43,816 nucleotides of DNA, from positions 1 to 43,816 of the forward strand of contig NZ_JAKJIC010000028.1 in assembly GCF_021864535.1 (NCBI RefSeq), in the 5' to 3' direction. The DNA is from Oryzibacter oryziterrae. Lineage in GTDB: Bacteria > Pseudomonadota > Alphaproteobacteria > Rhizobiales > Pleomorphomonadaceae. Shown one piece after another: positions 9,034 to 17,434 of this stretch. Under the pieces are notes generated by a model. That model was not told where the DNA came from and searched no databases. It saw nothing but the letters and a program-made list of their open reading frames with translations. The position numbers were made by a program, and so were the translations under genes. Within the stretch, counting starts at the first letter, position 1. Each line of letters starts with the position of its first letter.

Positions 9034-9474
9034 TCAGTCGTCGATCGGAAACAGCACGTTGCCCTTCATCTCGAAGGCGATCTCGCCGTTCTGGTTCACC
9101 GCTTCCGAGTGACAGGTGATCACCGCCCAGCCGGGGCGGCTCTTCAGGCGGCGCTTGTGCGAGACGTGGGTTTGAAACGTTAGGTGATCGCCGGGGCGCA
9201 CCGGCTTCAGCCAGCGGATATGTTCCATGCCCGGCGAAATGCCCGCGACGGAGCCCTGGGCTTGCCAGTGATCGACGGTCAGTCGCATCCACACGGCGCA
9301 GACATGCCAGCCCGAGGCGATGATGCCGCCGAAATGGCTGTCGCGCGCGGCGGAATGGTCGATGTGGAAGGGCTGCGGATCGAAGTCTCTCGCAAAGGCG
9401 AGGATTTCCTGCTCGCTGAAACGGTGGTTGCCGATATCCAGCGGTACGTCGATGAGGATCTCGTCATAGCGCAT
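9034..9474 (-). CDS. MaoC-like hot-dog dehydratase (second of a tandem pair)
   Basis: A 146-residue single hot-dog domain of the MaoC/(R)-hydratase family. The hydratase motif is visible as FARDFDPQPFHID followed by SHFGGIIASGWH, with the Asp and His that act on enoyl-CoA in known (R)-specific hydratases. Members hydrate or dehydrate acyl-CoA thioesters; the substrate here is unknown. It starts 3 bp after the end of the upstream paralogue (9478-9915), so the two are surely co-transcribed and their products may form a heterodimer. The gene ends close to the efp terminator. Confidence 0.88.
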   Translation of the reverse strand: MRYDEILIDVPLDIGNHRFSEQEILAFARDFDPQPFHIDHSAARDSHFGGIIASGWHVCAVWMRLTVDHWQAQGSVAGISPGMEHIRWLKPVRPGDHLTFQTHVSHKRRLKSRPGWAVITCHSEAVNQNGEIAFEMKGNVLFPIDD

Positions 9475-9477
9475 GGG

Positions 9478-9915
9478 TCAGCGTCCGATGATCAGGGTGG
9501 CGGTCATGGAGAAGACCTCGTCGCCCGTCTGGTTGCGGGCCGAGAAATGCACCTCGGCATAGCCGCGATCGCCGCGCGAAGAGGGGCGAATGCCCAAGAT
9601 CGCATAGCGCGTCTCCAGCTGATCGCCGATCAGCACCGGCTTGATCCACTTGAGATCGCGCACGCCCGGTGAACCCATGGACTTGTAGCGGGCGAGGAAG
9701 TTGTCGGCGATCAGGCGCATGGCAAGGCTTGCCGTGTGCCAGCCCGACGCGGCGAGTGCCCCGAGCGGCGAGGCCTTGCCGGCTTCGTCGTTGAGGTGGA
9801 AGGGCTGCGGGTCATAGGCGGCGGCAAAGGCCAGCGCCGCCTGCCGCTCCACGGTGATGCTGCCGAGCGAACCTTGCTCGCCGGCCGTCATGGCTTCAAA
9901 TCCCGATGGTTCCAT
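9478..9915 (-). CDS. MaoC-like hot-dog dehydratase (first of a tandem pair)
   Basis: A 145-residue paralogue of the following gene. It has the parallel motif AAAYDPQPFHLND, then SPLGALAASGWHTA. Compared with its neighbour the FGG of the second motif reads LGA, so one copy may be a less active partner. Tandem single-domain MaoC genes in other bacteria often make heterodimers, which is a possible reason for the pair (inference). The start at 9915 (MEPSGFEAM) sits well in the family; an internal Met (residue 9) is an alternative. The region upstream is the long gap before mraZ. Confidence 0.87.
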   Translation of the reverse strand: MEPSGFEAMTAGEQGSLGSITVERQAALAFAAAYDPQPFHLNDEAGKASPLGALAASGWHTASLAMRLIADNFLARYKSMGSPGVRDLKWIKPVLIGDQLETRYAILGIRPSSRGDRGYAEVHFSARNQTGDEVFSMTATLIIGR

Positions 9916-10241
9916 GGTTGTCCGCTTTATCCGATGTTTGCCGATCTAGATGCCATGGGCGGCGGCCTTGCGCCAGCCGACCTTCGGGCAGAGCAGCCGG
10001 ATCGGCTGCAGGATGGGATGGCATGGGACGCCGCCGAAGATCGCCATTCGCCCTGCGGCTTCCTCTCTTCCGCCTGTCGCGTGTTGTGGTTGCGTCGGCT
10101 GGAGGTCTTGAAATCCCTTGGTTTCGCGCGCTTTGGCGCTCTTCCGTCCCGGGGCGGCACTCGGCGTGAACCAGTTGTTAAGCCTAACGGTCGATAAATG
10201 AGAATTGCTGTTGGCAAGTGAACGGCTCATTTGTCCTTTCG

Positions 10242-10270
10242 TTGACGCCCATATGATCCCATGTTATCCC
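10242..10270 (+). promoter_or_regulatory. Candidate dcw promoter overlapping MraZ-like boxes
   Basis: TTGACG at 10242-10247 would be the -35 element; 17 bp later TATCCC (10265-10270) is a weak -10, or TTATCC with 16 bp spacing. The boxes at 10248-10281 would lie over the promoter, as expected for autorepression by MraZ. A transcript from here would carry a leader of roughly 230 nt before mraZ. Confidence 0.4.
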
Positions 10271-10281
10271 AAATTATCCCA
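10248..10281 (-). promoter_or_regulatory. Four tandem TGGG boxes, probable MraZ operator
   Basis: CCCA occurs at 10248, 10258, 10268 and 10278, exactly one helical turn apart; on the minus strand this reads TGGG-N6 four times. E. coli MraZ binds TGGGN repeats separated by 5 bp upstream of mraZ, which is the same 10-bp period. The boxes lie about 225 bp before the mraZ start and next to a TTGACG element. The family link is known biology; binding here is inferred. Confidence 0.65.
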
Positions 10282-10505
10282 AGATTGCAGGTTGGCGGAT
10301 GTGTTTGCGGGCGCCTGTGGGAGACGCATTCGGCGGTCCGAATTGGCAGATTTTGCCGGTTTGCCTCTCGCAGAATGCAATGAACACCGTCGCGGCCGGG
10401 ACGCTGGTCGAAGGGCGAATCAAGGGATCGGGTGGCGGGCAGTCAGCTCTCGCCATTTCGTGGTGGCAGTGGGTGAGCCGCGGCATGTCCGGGCTGCGAG
10501 GGTAG

Positions 10506-10985
10506 ATGAACGGGTTCGTATCGCGCACCACCAACAGGATCGATCGCAAGGGGCGGGTTTCCGTCCCTGCGGCTTTCCGTCAGGTGTTGTCGCGCGATGG
10601 CTTCGAAGGTCTCTACTGCTATCCCTCGATCGACATGATGGCCGTGGACGCTGGCGGCAATGCGCTGCTCAGCGAGATCGAGAAGCGGCTCTCGCATTTC
10701 GAACCCTTCACCGAAGATCACGACTATCTCTCGACGGCTTTCTACGGCCTGTCGGACCGGCTGACCATGGACGCGGAAGGCCGCATCAGCCTGACCCCGG
10801 CGCTGATCGAATATGCGGGGATCGCCGAGGAGGTGACCTTCGTCGGGCAGGGCTACAAGTTCCAGATCTGGGAGCCGTCTCGCTATCTCGAACACGAGGC
10901 CGAGGCGCGTCGGCGCGTGATGGCGCTGCGCAAGGGGGGCTTGCGCCCCGGTGTGGCCTCCGTCGTCGGGGAGGGCTCGGCATGA
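10506..10985 (+). CDS. mraZ: Transcriptional regulator MraZ
   Basis: MraZ, 159 residues, a ring-forming DNA-binding protein that controls the dcw cluster. Two SpoVT/AbrB-like swapped-hairpin halves are visible, each with its conserved core: [13 protein letters not shown] near residues 13-25 and [16 protein letters not shown] in the second half. It is the first gene of the dcw cluster, and its TGA overlaps the rsmH start (ATGA), which shows translational coupling. GAGG just before 10506 supports the start. The likely operator is the box array at 10248-10281. Confidence 0.95.
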   Translation: MNGFVSRTTNRIDRKGRVSVPAAFRQVLSRDGFEGLYCYPSIDMMAVDAGGNALLSEIEKRLSHFEPFTEDHDYLSTAFYGLSDRLTMDAEGRISLTPALIEYAGIAEEVTFVGQGYKFQIWEPSRYLEHEAEARRRVMALRKGGLRPGVASVVGEGSA

Positions 10986-11983
10986 CCACGCTTGCGGCTC
11001 CTCATATCCCTGTTCTGTTGGCGGAAGTTCTTGCGTCGCTGAAGCCGCTCGAGGGTGGCGTCTTCGTTGATGGCACCTTTGGCGCCGGCGGCTATACGCG
11101 CGCCATTCTCGATGGTGGCGCCGGTCGCGTCATCGCCATCGATCGCGATCCGACGGCGATTTCGGCCGGCCAGGAGGTGGTGGCAGCCTATGACGGGCGG
11201 CTCAGCCTGGTGCATGGCCGCTTCTCCGAGCTCGACGCCATCTCTGCCGATACGGCCGGCGCACCCGTCGATGGCGTGGTGCTCGACATCGGTGTCTCTT
11301 CCATGCAGCTCGACCGCGCCGAGCGTGGCTTCTCCTTCCGCGCCGATGGCCCGCTCGACATGCGCATGGGGCTCGACGGCCTGTCGGCCGCCGATGTGGT
11401 CAATACCTTCGAACCGCGCGATCTGGCGCGCCTGCTCTGGGTCTATGGCGAGGAAAAGCAGTCGAACCGCATCGCCCGGGCCATTGCTGCACGGCGCGAG
11501 ACGCAGTCGTTCACGCGGACCCTTGAGCTGGCCTCGACCATCGAAAGCGTGCTCGGGGCCAAGCGCTTCGGCGAAATGCACCCGGCAACCCGCTCCTTCC
11601 AGGCGCTGCGCATCTTCGTGAACGGCGAACTGGATGAGCTGATTGCCGCTCTTGTTGCCGCCGAAAAGGCGCTGAAGCCCGGCGGTCGGTTGTCGGTGGT
11701 CACCTTCCATTCGCTGGAAGACCGCATCGTCAAGCGCTTCTTCGCCGATCGGTCGCGCGAACGGGCCCAGGGCTCGCGCCATCAGCCCGATCTTGCGGTG
11801 CCGCCGCCGACATTCCGCGTCGAGGGGCGTCAACCGATCGATGCGGGTGAAGCCGAACTGGGTGCCAATCCGCGCGCCCGCTCCGCCAAGCTTCGCTTCG
11901 GCATCCGCACGGACGCGCCGGCCCGTGATGCCGATCGGGACGCACTTGGCGTTCCGCGCTTTGTTGTCGGGGGGACGAGATAA
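10982..11983 (+). CDS. rsmH: 16S rRNA (cytosine(1402)-N(4))-methyltransferase RsmH
   Basis: RsmH (MraW), 333 residues, methylates N4 of C1402 of 16S rRNA in the decoding centre using S-adenosylmethionine. The SAM motif [16 protein letters not shown] is near the N-terminus (about 28-43), followed by VIAIDRDP, and the family block [20 protein letters not shown] is present. The start ATG at 10982 overlaps the mraZ stop by four bases. The same frame is open far upstream (to 10205) through mraZ, but that is a GC-rich shadow: the conserved N-terminus begins at [13 protein letters not shown]. It is followed at 3 bp by ftsL. Confidence 0.96.
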   Translation: MTTLAAPHIPVLLAEVLASLKPLEGGVFVDGTFGAGGYTRAILDGGAGRVIAIDRDPTAISAGQEVVAAYDGRLSLVHGRFSELDAISADTAGAPVDGVVLDIGVSSMQLDRAERGFSFRADGPLDMRMGLDGLSAADVVNTFEPRDLARLLWVYGEEKQSNRIARAIAARRETQSFTRTLELASTIESVLGAKRFGEMHPATRSFQALRIFVNGELDELIAALVAAEKALKPGGRLSVVTFHSLEDRIVKRFFADRSRERAQGSRHQPDLAVPPPTFRVEGRQPIDAGEAELGANPRARSAKLRFGIRTDAPARDADRDALGVPRFVVGGTR

Positions 11984-11986
11984 GCC

Positions 11987-12400
11987 ATGACCCGATACAT
12001 CAACTTCCTTCTGGTGTTCCTGATGGTGCTGTCGGCAGCGGCCGTCTACGACATGAAATACGAAGCTGAGCTTGCCTCGGAAAACATCCGCAAGCAGGAA
12101 GCGCGCGTGTCGCAGACCCGCGAGGACATCAGCCTGCTGAAGGCGGAATGGGCGCTGCTCACGCGTCCGGCCCGCATGCAGGAACTCCTCAACCGGCACC
12201 AGAACATCCTGAACCTCGTGCCCATGAGTTCCGACCATATCGGGACCCTGGCCGATGTTCCCGACAAGCCTGTGGCGCCGCCGCCCGATGCCAAGGACAC
12301 CGACGCGAAGGTGCAAGCCCAGGCCTCGATCCAAAACCCAAAGCCGACCGATACCACCCCCGACGACACGTCATCCGAGGATGACGGCCTGATCCACTGA
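11987..12400 (+). CDS. ftsL: Cell division protein FtsL
   Basis: A small bitopic membrane protein of 137 residues in the position and with the shape of FtsL, which joins FtsB and FtsQ in the divisome and activates FtsWI. A membrane segment spans about residues 4-23, followed by a coiled-coil-like periplasmic helix rich in Glu, Arg and Leu (about 25-75) containing AEWALLTRPARMQELLNRH, a typical alphaproteobacterial FtsL block. The tail (about 90-137) is Pro/Asp-rich and probably disordered. Sequence conservation in this family is low, so the call rests on topology plus place between rsmH and ftsI. Confidence 0.88.
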   Translation: MTRYINFLLVFLMVLSAAAVYDMKYEAELASENIRKQEARVSQTREDISLLKAEWALLTRPARMQELLNRHQNILNLVPMSSDHIGTLADVPDKPVAPPPDAKDTDAKVQAQASIQNPKPTDTTPDDTSSEDDGLIH

Positions 12401-12415
12401 GAAGAGACCGGAACG

Positions 12416-14146
12416 ATGAAAGTCCGCTTTGCATTGCCGCATCTCTTCCGCAAGGCGCCGGTTGCCGCCGCCGAGCCCATGGCCTTGCCGCCGGTGCGCG
12501 GACGGGGCGACATGATGCGCTCGCGCCTGTTCCTCACGGCGGCCCTGTTCGTCTGCGTCTATGGTGCCATCAGTACCCGCCTCGTGCAGATGGGTTTTTC
12601 CCAGCTGGAAGATACGGCGGCGCTCGGCAATGCCCAGCGGGCGGTGTCGGCTTCCCGGCCTGACATTCTCGACCGCAATGGCGAGATCCTCGCCACCGAC
12701 ATCAAGTTCGCCTCGCTTTATGCCGAACCGCGCCGGATCATCGATCCGGACGAGGCGACGGAGCTGCTTTCGACCGTCTTCCCCGATCTCGGCTCGGATG
12801 CAGTGCGCCAGAAGCTCGCTTCCAAGCAGGGCTTCGTGTGGTTGAAGCGCGAGATCACGCCGCCGCAGCAGGAAGCCATCCACAAGCTCGGCATCCCCGG
12901 CATCGGCTTCCTCACCGAGAACAAACGCTTCTACCCCTCGGGCCGGACGGTCGGCTTCGTGGTCGGGCATGTGAATGTCGACAACCAGGGCATCGCCGGC
13001 ATCGAGAAATACATCGATGACCAGTGGCTGGGGCAGTTGCAGAAACTCGGCATGGCCGACGACAATTCGCTGCAGCCGATCCGTCTCTCCGTCGATCTCC
13101 GCGTGCAGCAGGTGCTGCATGACGAGATGTCGGCTGCCATGCAGCGCTATACCGCCAAGTCTGCCGCCGCGGTGGTGATGAACGTCAAGACGGGCGAAGT
13201 CATCGGCATGTCCTCCATGCCCGACTATGACCCGAACAATCCGGTCGAAGCGCTCGATCCGGACCGCATGAACCGCGCCTCCTCAGCCGTCTACGAGATG
13301 GGCTCCACCTTCAAGCTGTTCGCCACCTCCATGGCGCTCGATTCGGGCAAGGTGCATCTGACCGACAGTTTCGACGCGTCGTCGTCGCTGAACATCGGCG
13401 GCTTCACCATTCACGACTTCCATGCCAAGGGGCGCGTCCTCACCGTTCCCGAGATCTTCATCTACTCCTCGAACATCGGCACCGGTCGCGAGGCCCTGCG
13501 CGTTGGCTCCGCCGGCCAGCAGGAGTTCCTCAAACGCATCGGCCTGATGGACAAGGTGCCAACCGAGTTGCCGGAAGTCGCCCGGCCGATCCTGCCCAAG
13601 CGCTGGTCGGATCTGGTCACGGTCACCGTGTCCTTCGGCCATGGCATTTCGGTGTCGCCGCTGGCCACGGCCATGTCGGCCTGCGCCGTGATGAACGGCG
13701 GCACGCTCATTCCGCCCACCTTCTTCCCGCGCACCGAAGACCAGGCCAAGCTGCTGGGCAAGCGGGTGATGAAGCAGTCCACATCCGACCAGATGCGCTA
13801 TCTGATGCGCCTCAACGTGGTCAATCCCGGCGGTTCGGGCAAGCGGGCGGATATTCCGGGCTATCGCGTCGGCGGCAAGACCGGTACGGCCGAAAAGGTC
13901 GTCAACGGCCGCTATTCCGCCAACAAGCGCTTCAACGCCTTCCTCGCGTCTTTCCCGATTGACGATCCGCAGTATCTGGTGCTGATCACCCTCGACGAGC
14001 CCAATCCGGAAAAGCCCGGCTTGCCGGCCACCGCCGGCATGAACGCTGCACCGACGGCGGCGAACGTCATCGGGCGCATAGCCCCCATGCTGAATGTGGA
14101 ACCACGCTTCGATGACGTGGACATGCCGCTTCTGGCAGCTTATTGA
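12416..14146 (+). CDS. ftsI: Peptidoglycan D,D-transpeptidase FtsI (PBP3)
   Basis: A class B penicillin-binding protein of 576 residues that cross-links septal peptidoglycan with its partner FtsW. It has a cytoplasmic N-terminus, one membrane helix (about 38-58, LFLTAALFVCVYGAIS), a PBP dimerisation region with ASRPDILDRNGEILATDI, and a transpeptidase domain with the active-site Ser297 in STFK, the SSN motif in YSSNIG, and KTGTA near residue 485. The start ATG at 12416 follows ftsL by 15 bp. About 240 bp, including two palindromic elements, separate it from murEF. Confidence 0.96.
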   Translation: MKVRFALPHLFRKAPVAAAEPMALPPVRGRGDMMRSRLFLTAALFVCVYGAISTRLVQMGFSQLEDTAALGNAQRAVSASRPDILDRNGEILATDIKFASLYAEPRRIIDPDEATELLSTVFPDLGSDAVRQKLASKQGFVWLKREITPPQQEAIHKLGIPGIGFLTENKRFYPSGRTVGFVVGHVNVDNQGIAGIEKYIDDQWLGQLQKLGMADDNSLQPIRLSVDLRVQQVLHDEMSAAMQRYTAKSAAAVVMNVKTGEVIGMSSMPDYDPNNPVEALDPDRMNRASSAVYEMGSTFKLFATSMALDSGKVHLTDSFDASSSLNIGGFTIHDFHAKGRVLTVPEIFIYSSNIGTGREALRVGSAGQQEFLKRIGLMDKVPTELPEVARPILPKRWSDLVTVTVSFGHGISVSPLATAMSACAVMNGGTLIPPTFFPRTEDQAKLLGKRVMKQSTSDQMRYLMRLNVVNPGGSGKRADIPGYRVGGKTGTAEKVVNGRYSANKRFNAFLASFPIDDPQYLVLITLDEPNPEKPGLPATAGMNAAPTAANVIGRIAPMLNVEPRFDDVDMPLLAAY

Positions 14147-14160
14147 GCGTCGCGTTTCCA

Positions 14161-14273
14161 GAGCATTTCCCGATCGAGCGGAAACGTCTGATCGGGTTGG
14201 AAATGCTCCAGTTTGAAAGGCCTGAGCAGCCTCTTTTCGATCAGGTTGATGCACCCTGATCGGCGGATGCTCA
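14161..14273. repeat. Two tandem related imperfect palindromes between ftsI and murEF
   Basis: Unit 1 (14161-14208) pairs GAGCATTTCC with GGAAATGCTC as outer arms and CCCGATC with GATCGGG as inner arms. Unit 2 (about 14223-14273) has the same plan: outer TGAGCA with TGCTCA, inner CGATCAG with CTGATCG. Both keep the order GAGCA, CGATC, GATCG, TGCTC. Short palindromes of this type are spread in intergenic regions of Hyphomicrobiales (REP-like); they would fold as mRNA hairpins in the dcw transcript. Confidence 0.65.
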
Positions 14274-14385
14274 AGGCGCAGAGTACAAGCGTTGCGTTCG
14301 TTTTTTGTTGGCGTCCTCATTTCGATCGCAAATCGGGGGCAGGGTGCCGCGCCTATTGCGATCGTTGAAATTCAGGAACGTAACG

Positions 14386-17262
14386 ATGAAGCTCGCCGAA
14401 CTTGCTCCCGACATTCTCACGTCCGACCCGGCGTTGCGCCGGATCGACATTGCGGGTGTCACGGCTGACAGCCGTGCCGTGCAACCGGGAACCCTGTTTG
14501 CAGCCCTGCCCGGGACCAAGGTGCAAGGCGTCGAGTTCATTCCGCAGGCGGTTGCCAACGGCGCGGCCATCATTCTCGCCGGCGCCAACGATCCCATTCC
14601 CGACGGCCTCGCCGTTCCCGTGCTGCGCGACAGCGATCCGCAGCGCCGCTTCGCCCGTCTGGTCGCGCGCTTCTACGCGCCGCAGCCCAAGTCCGTGGTG
14701 GCGGTGACCGGCACCAACGGCAAGACGTCGGTCGCCTCCTTCGTGCGTCAGATCTGGCTGGCACTCGGCCATGAGGCCGCTTCGCTCGGCACTATCGGCG
14801 TCACCACGCGGACCGAAACCTCCTATGGCAACATGACGACGCCGGACCCGGTGACGCTGCACCGCACGTTGCAGGACCTCACCGCCAAGGGCATCGATCA
14901 TGTGGCGATGGAGGCGTCCTCGCATGGCATCATGCAGCGCCGTCTCGACGGCCTGACCATTGCCGCCGGTGCCTTCACCAACCTGTCGCGCGACCATCTC
15001 GACTATCACGGCACCATGGAAGCCTACATGGCGGCCAAGATGCGCCTGTTCGATACGGTGCTGGAGCCCGGCGCCGCTGCCGTCATCAATCTCGACGACA
15101 AGTATGGCGAGGCTTTCGCCTCGGCTGCCCGCATTTCCGGGCTCAACCTGATCACCGTTGGTGCCCAGGGCACGGGTATCCGCATCATCGATGTGGAGCG
15201 CGATGGCTTTGCCCAGAAGGTGACCGTGGAAGTCGGCTCGGGCCAGCGCAGCCTGCGCGTGCCGCTGGTCGGCAACTTCCAGGTCTCCAACGCTCTGGTG
15301 GCCGCAGCCCTTGCCGCAGCCGACGGTTCGGTGCGCATCGAGGATGCGCTCGACGCGCTGTCAGACATCAAGGGCGCCCGTGGCCGGCTGGAACTCGTCG
15401 CCTATTCGCCCACCGGTGCGCCGATCTTCGTCGACTACGCCCATACGCCGGCGGCGCTGGAAGTGGCGCTCGAAACGCTGCGTCCCTATGTGCAGGGCAA
15501 GCTGGTGGTGGCTTTCGGTGCTGGTGGCGACCGCGATCGCGGCAAGCGGCCCGAGATGGGCGCCGTTTGCGAGCGCCTGGCCGATGTCGCCATCGTCACC
15601 GACGACAACCCGCGTTCGGAAGATCCCGCCGATATTCGCGCCGCCGTTCTCGAAGCCGCGCCGGGCGCGCTGGAAATCGGCGATCGCGCTGAGGCCATTC
15701 GCCACGGCATTTCGCTGCTCGGCGACGGCGACATCTTCCTCGTCGCCGGCAAGGGCCACGAAACCGGGCAGACCATTGCCGGCGTCGTGCATCCCTTCTC
15801 CGACCATGAGGCCATCATGGACGCCTTGCCCGGTGTGCAGTCGGCCGAAGGGTCGCTGTGGCAGAGCGAGGAGTTTCTCAAGGCGCTCGGCGGCACCGAG
15901 GTCGGCTGGGTGCCGTCCCTCAACGGCGTGTCCATCGACAGCCGTTCGGTCGAGCCGGGCGACGCCTTCTTCGCCATTCTCGGCGATCGCTTCGACGGTC
16001 ACGACTTCGTGCCCGATGCCCTGCGTCGGGGCGCCGGCGTGGCGGTGGTGTCGGAAGCGCGCCTGCCGACGCTGCCGGAAGGCACCGGCCCGCTTGTGGT
16101 GGTCGACGATGTGCTCGACGGCATGCGCCGCCTTGCCGCGCGCGCCCGGGCTCGTTCGGCGGCCAAGATCATCGCGGTGACCGGCTCGGTCGGCAAGACG
16201 TCGACCAAGGAAGCGCTGCGCCATGTGCTGGAGCCGTCGGGTTCGGTGCATGCGTCCGCCGCCTCGTTCAACAATCACTGGGGCGTGCCGCTGACGCTGG
16301 CCCGCCTGCCGCGCAGCACCAAGTTCGGCGTGTTCGAGATCGGCATGAACCATGCCGGCGAGATCACGCCGCTGACCAGGCTGGTGCGGCCGCATGTGGC
16401 GATCATCACCACGGTCGCCGCCGTGCACATGGAATATTTCCCCTCCGTCGAAGCCATTGCCCGTGCCAAGGCCGAGGTGTTCGAGGGGATCGAGCCCGGC
16501 GGCACCGCCGTCATCAATCGCGACAACGAATGGGGGCCGCTCCTGGCCTCGATCGCGCGGGAGCAGGGCGTGAACGTGGTCTTCTTCGGCGAGCATGCCG
16601 AGGCGGATGCACGGCTGACCAAGTTCGTGCTGCACGAGGATTGCTCGACCGTCACCGCCGATCTCATGGGCGAGGCCATCACCTACAAGATCGGTGCGCC
16701 TGGTCGGCACCTGGTGGACAACTCTTTGGCCGTGCTGGCGGCGGTGAAGCTGGTGGGCGGCGACCTGCCGCGCGCCATGCTGGCGCTTCAGCATCACGAA
16801 CAGCCCAAGGGCCGTGGCAAGCGGCATAACCTGCGCGTCTACGGCGGCAATGCGCTGCTGATCGACGAGAGCTACAACGCCAATCCCACCTCCATGCGGG
16901 CGGCGATTGCGCTGCTCACCCAGACCGGCCAGGGCAGCCGCCGCCGTCATGTGGCAGTGCTCGGCGACATGCTGGAACTCGGGCCGCAGTCGGCGCGCCT
17001 CCATGCCGAACTGGTGGAGCCGCTCAAGCAGGCTCAGGTCGATACCGTGTTCTGCTGCGGTCCGCTCATGCACAATCTCTGGCAGTCGCTGCCCAAGCCC
17101 ATGCGTGGTGCCTATGCCGAGCAGGCCGCAGGTCTGCAAAGCGCGCTTCTGGACGATCTGCGCGCCGGCGACGTGGTCATGGTCAAGGGCTCGCTTGGCA
17201 GCCGTACGGGGCAGTTGGTAGAGGCTCTGATTTCGAGATTCGGGGCAGAGAATCAAATATAA
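14386..17262 (+). CDS. murEF: Fused MurE-MurF: UDP-MurNAc-tripeptide and pentapeptide ligase
   Basis: One 958-residue frame carries two Mur ligases. Residues 1 to about 487 are MurE, which adds meso-diaminopimelate to UDP-MurNAc-L-Ala-D-Glu: P-loop TGTNGKTS near 108-115 and DNPR at 407-410, the motif that selects meso-DAP. Residues about 489-958 are MurF, which adds D-Ala-D-Ala: P-loop TGSVGKTS at 599-606 and NHWGVPLTLARLP. The joint (HEAIMDALPGVQ...GSLWQSEEFLKALG) is only a few residues long and has no stop. The start ATG at 14386 has AGGA upstream; the frame is open to 14305 but without family residues. MurE-MurF fusions exist in some bacteria, for example Bordetella, but the two are usually separate. 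Confidence 0.96.
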   Translation: MKLAELAPDILTSDPALRRIDIAGVTADSRAVQPGTLFAALPGTKVQGVEFIPQAVANGAAIILAGANDPIPDGLAVPVLRDSDPQRRFARLVARFYAPQPKSVVAVTGTNGKTSVASFVRQIWLALGHEAASLGTIGVTTRTETSYGNMTTPDPVTLHRTLQDLTAKGIDHVAMEASSHGIMQRRLDGLTIAAGAFTNLSRDHLDYHGTMEAYMAAKMRLFDTVLEPGAAAVINLDDKYGEAFASAARISGLNLITVGAQGTGIRIIDVERDGFAQKVTVEVGSGQRSLRVPLVGNFQVSNALVAAALAAADGSVRIEDALDALSDIKGARGRLELVAYSPTGAPIFVDYAHTPAALEVALETLRPYVQGKLVVAFGAGGDRDRGKRPEMGAVCERLADVAIVTDDNPRSEDPADIRAAVLEAAPGALEIGDRAEAIRHGISLLGDGDIFLVAGKGHETGQTIAGVVHPFSDHEAIMDALPGVQSAEGSLWQSEEFLKALGGTEVGWVPSLNGVSIDSRSVEPGDAFFAILGDRFDGHDFVPDALRRGAGVAVVSEARLPTLPEGTGPLVVVDDVLDGMRRLAARARARSAAKIIAVTGSVGKTSTKEALRHVLEPSGSVHASAASFNNHWGVPLTLARLPRSTKFGVFEIGMNHAGEITPLTRLVRPHVAIITTVAAVHMEYFPSVEAIARAKAEVFEGIEPGGTAVINRDNEWGPLLASIAREQGVNVVFFGEHAEADARLTKFVLHEDCSTVTADLMGEAITYKIGAPGRHLVDNSLAVLAAVKLVGGDLPRAMLALQHHEQPKGRGKRHNLRVYGGNALLIDESYNANPTSMRAAIALLTQTGQGSRRRHVAVLGDMLELGPQSARLHAELVEPLKQAQVDTVFCCGPLMHNLWQSLPKPMRGAYAEQAAGLQSALLDDLRAGDVVMVKGSLGSRTGQLVEALISRFGAENQI

Positions 17263-17323
17263 GGGCCGAAACCAAGGTGATGGAAATCGAGCGCTGTCCG
17301 GTTTCGTGATCTCGATGTCAGGA

Positions 17324-17351
17324 TTGACGCGGATGCGGATGGCACTATCGG
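17324..17351 (+). promoter_or_regulatory. Candidate internal dcw promoter before mraY
   Basis: TTGACG (17324-17329), a 16-bp spacer and TATCGG (17346-17351) lie in the 172-bp gap between murEF and mraY. The -10 match is weak, so this is only a candidate for extra transcription of the second half of the cluster. Confidence 0.25.
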
Positions 17352-17434
17352 GGGTGGGATCATATCGGGCAGGGGGTTGAACATGGACCAGCCGATCGGA
17401 TTTCGCTGAACTGTTATTTGGAGACTGAGGTAAA

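Larger units (their letters stand above)
9916..10505. other. 590-bp gap between maoC and mraZ; dcw control region
   Basis: No convincing gene. The right part (10242-10281) holds a TTGACG promoter-like box and four CCCA repeats at 10-bp spacing. A 68-codon ORF (10299-10505) ends with TAG directly before the mraZ ATG; it has no known family and weak start signals. I looked for an RNase P RNA core here and did not see one. The left part (9916-10240) shows nothing I can name. Confidence 0.6.

Noticed and set aside
10175-10200. Possible CtrA site (TTAAG ... TAACGG) upstream of mraZ
   Set aside because: Only one half-site fits, and the spacing of TTAA-N7-TTAA is not met.
9916-10240. Possible RNase P RNA upstream of mraZ
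   Set aside because: rnpB lies near mraZ in some Hyphomicrobiales, but its conserved GAGGAAAGTCC core was not seen here.
10205-10981. Upstream extension of the rsmH frame across mraZ
   Set aside because: RsmH conservation begins at 10982; the extension overlaps mraZ in another frame and has shadow-type composition.
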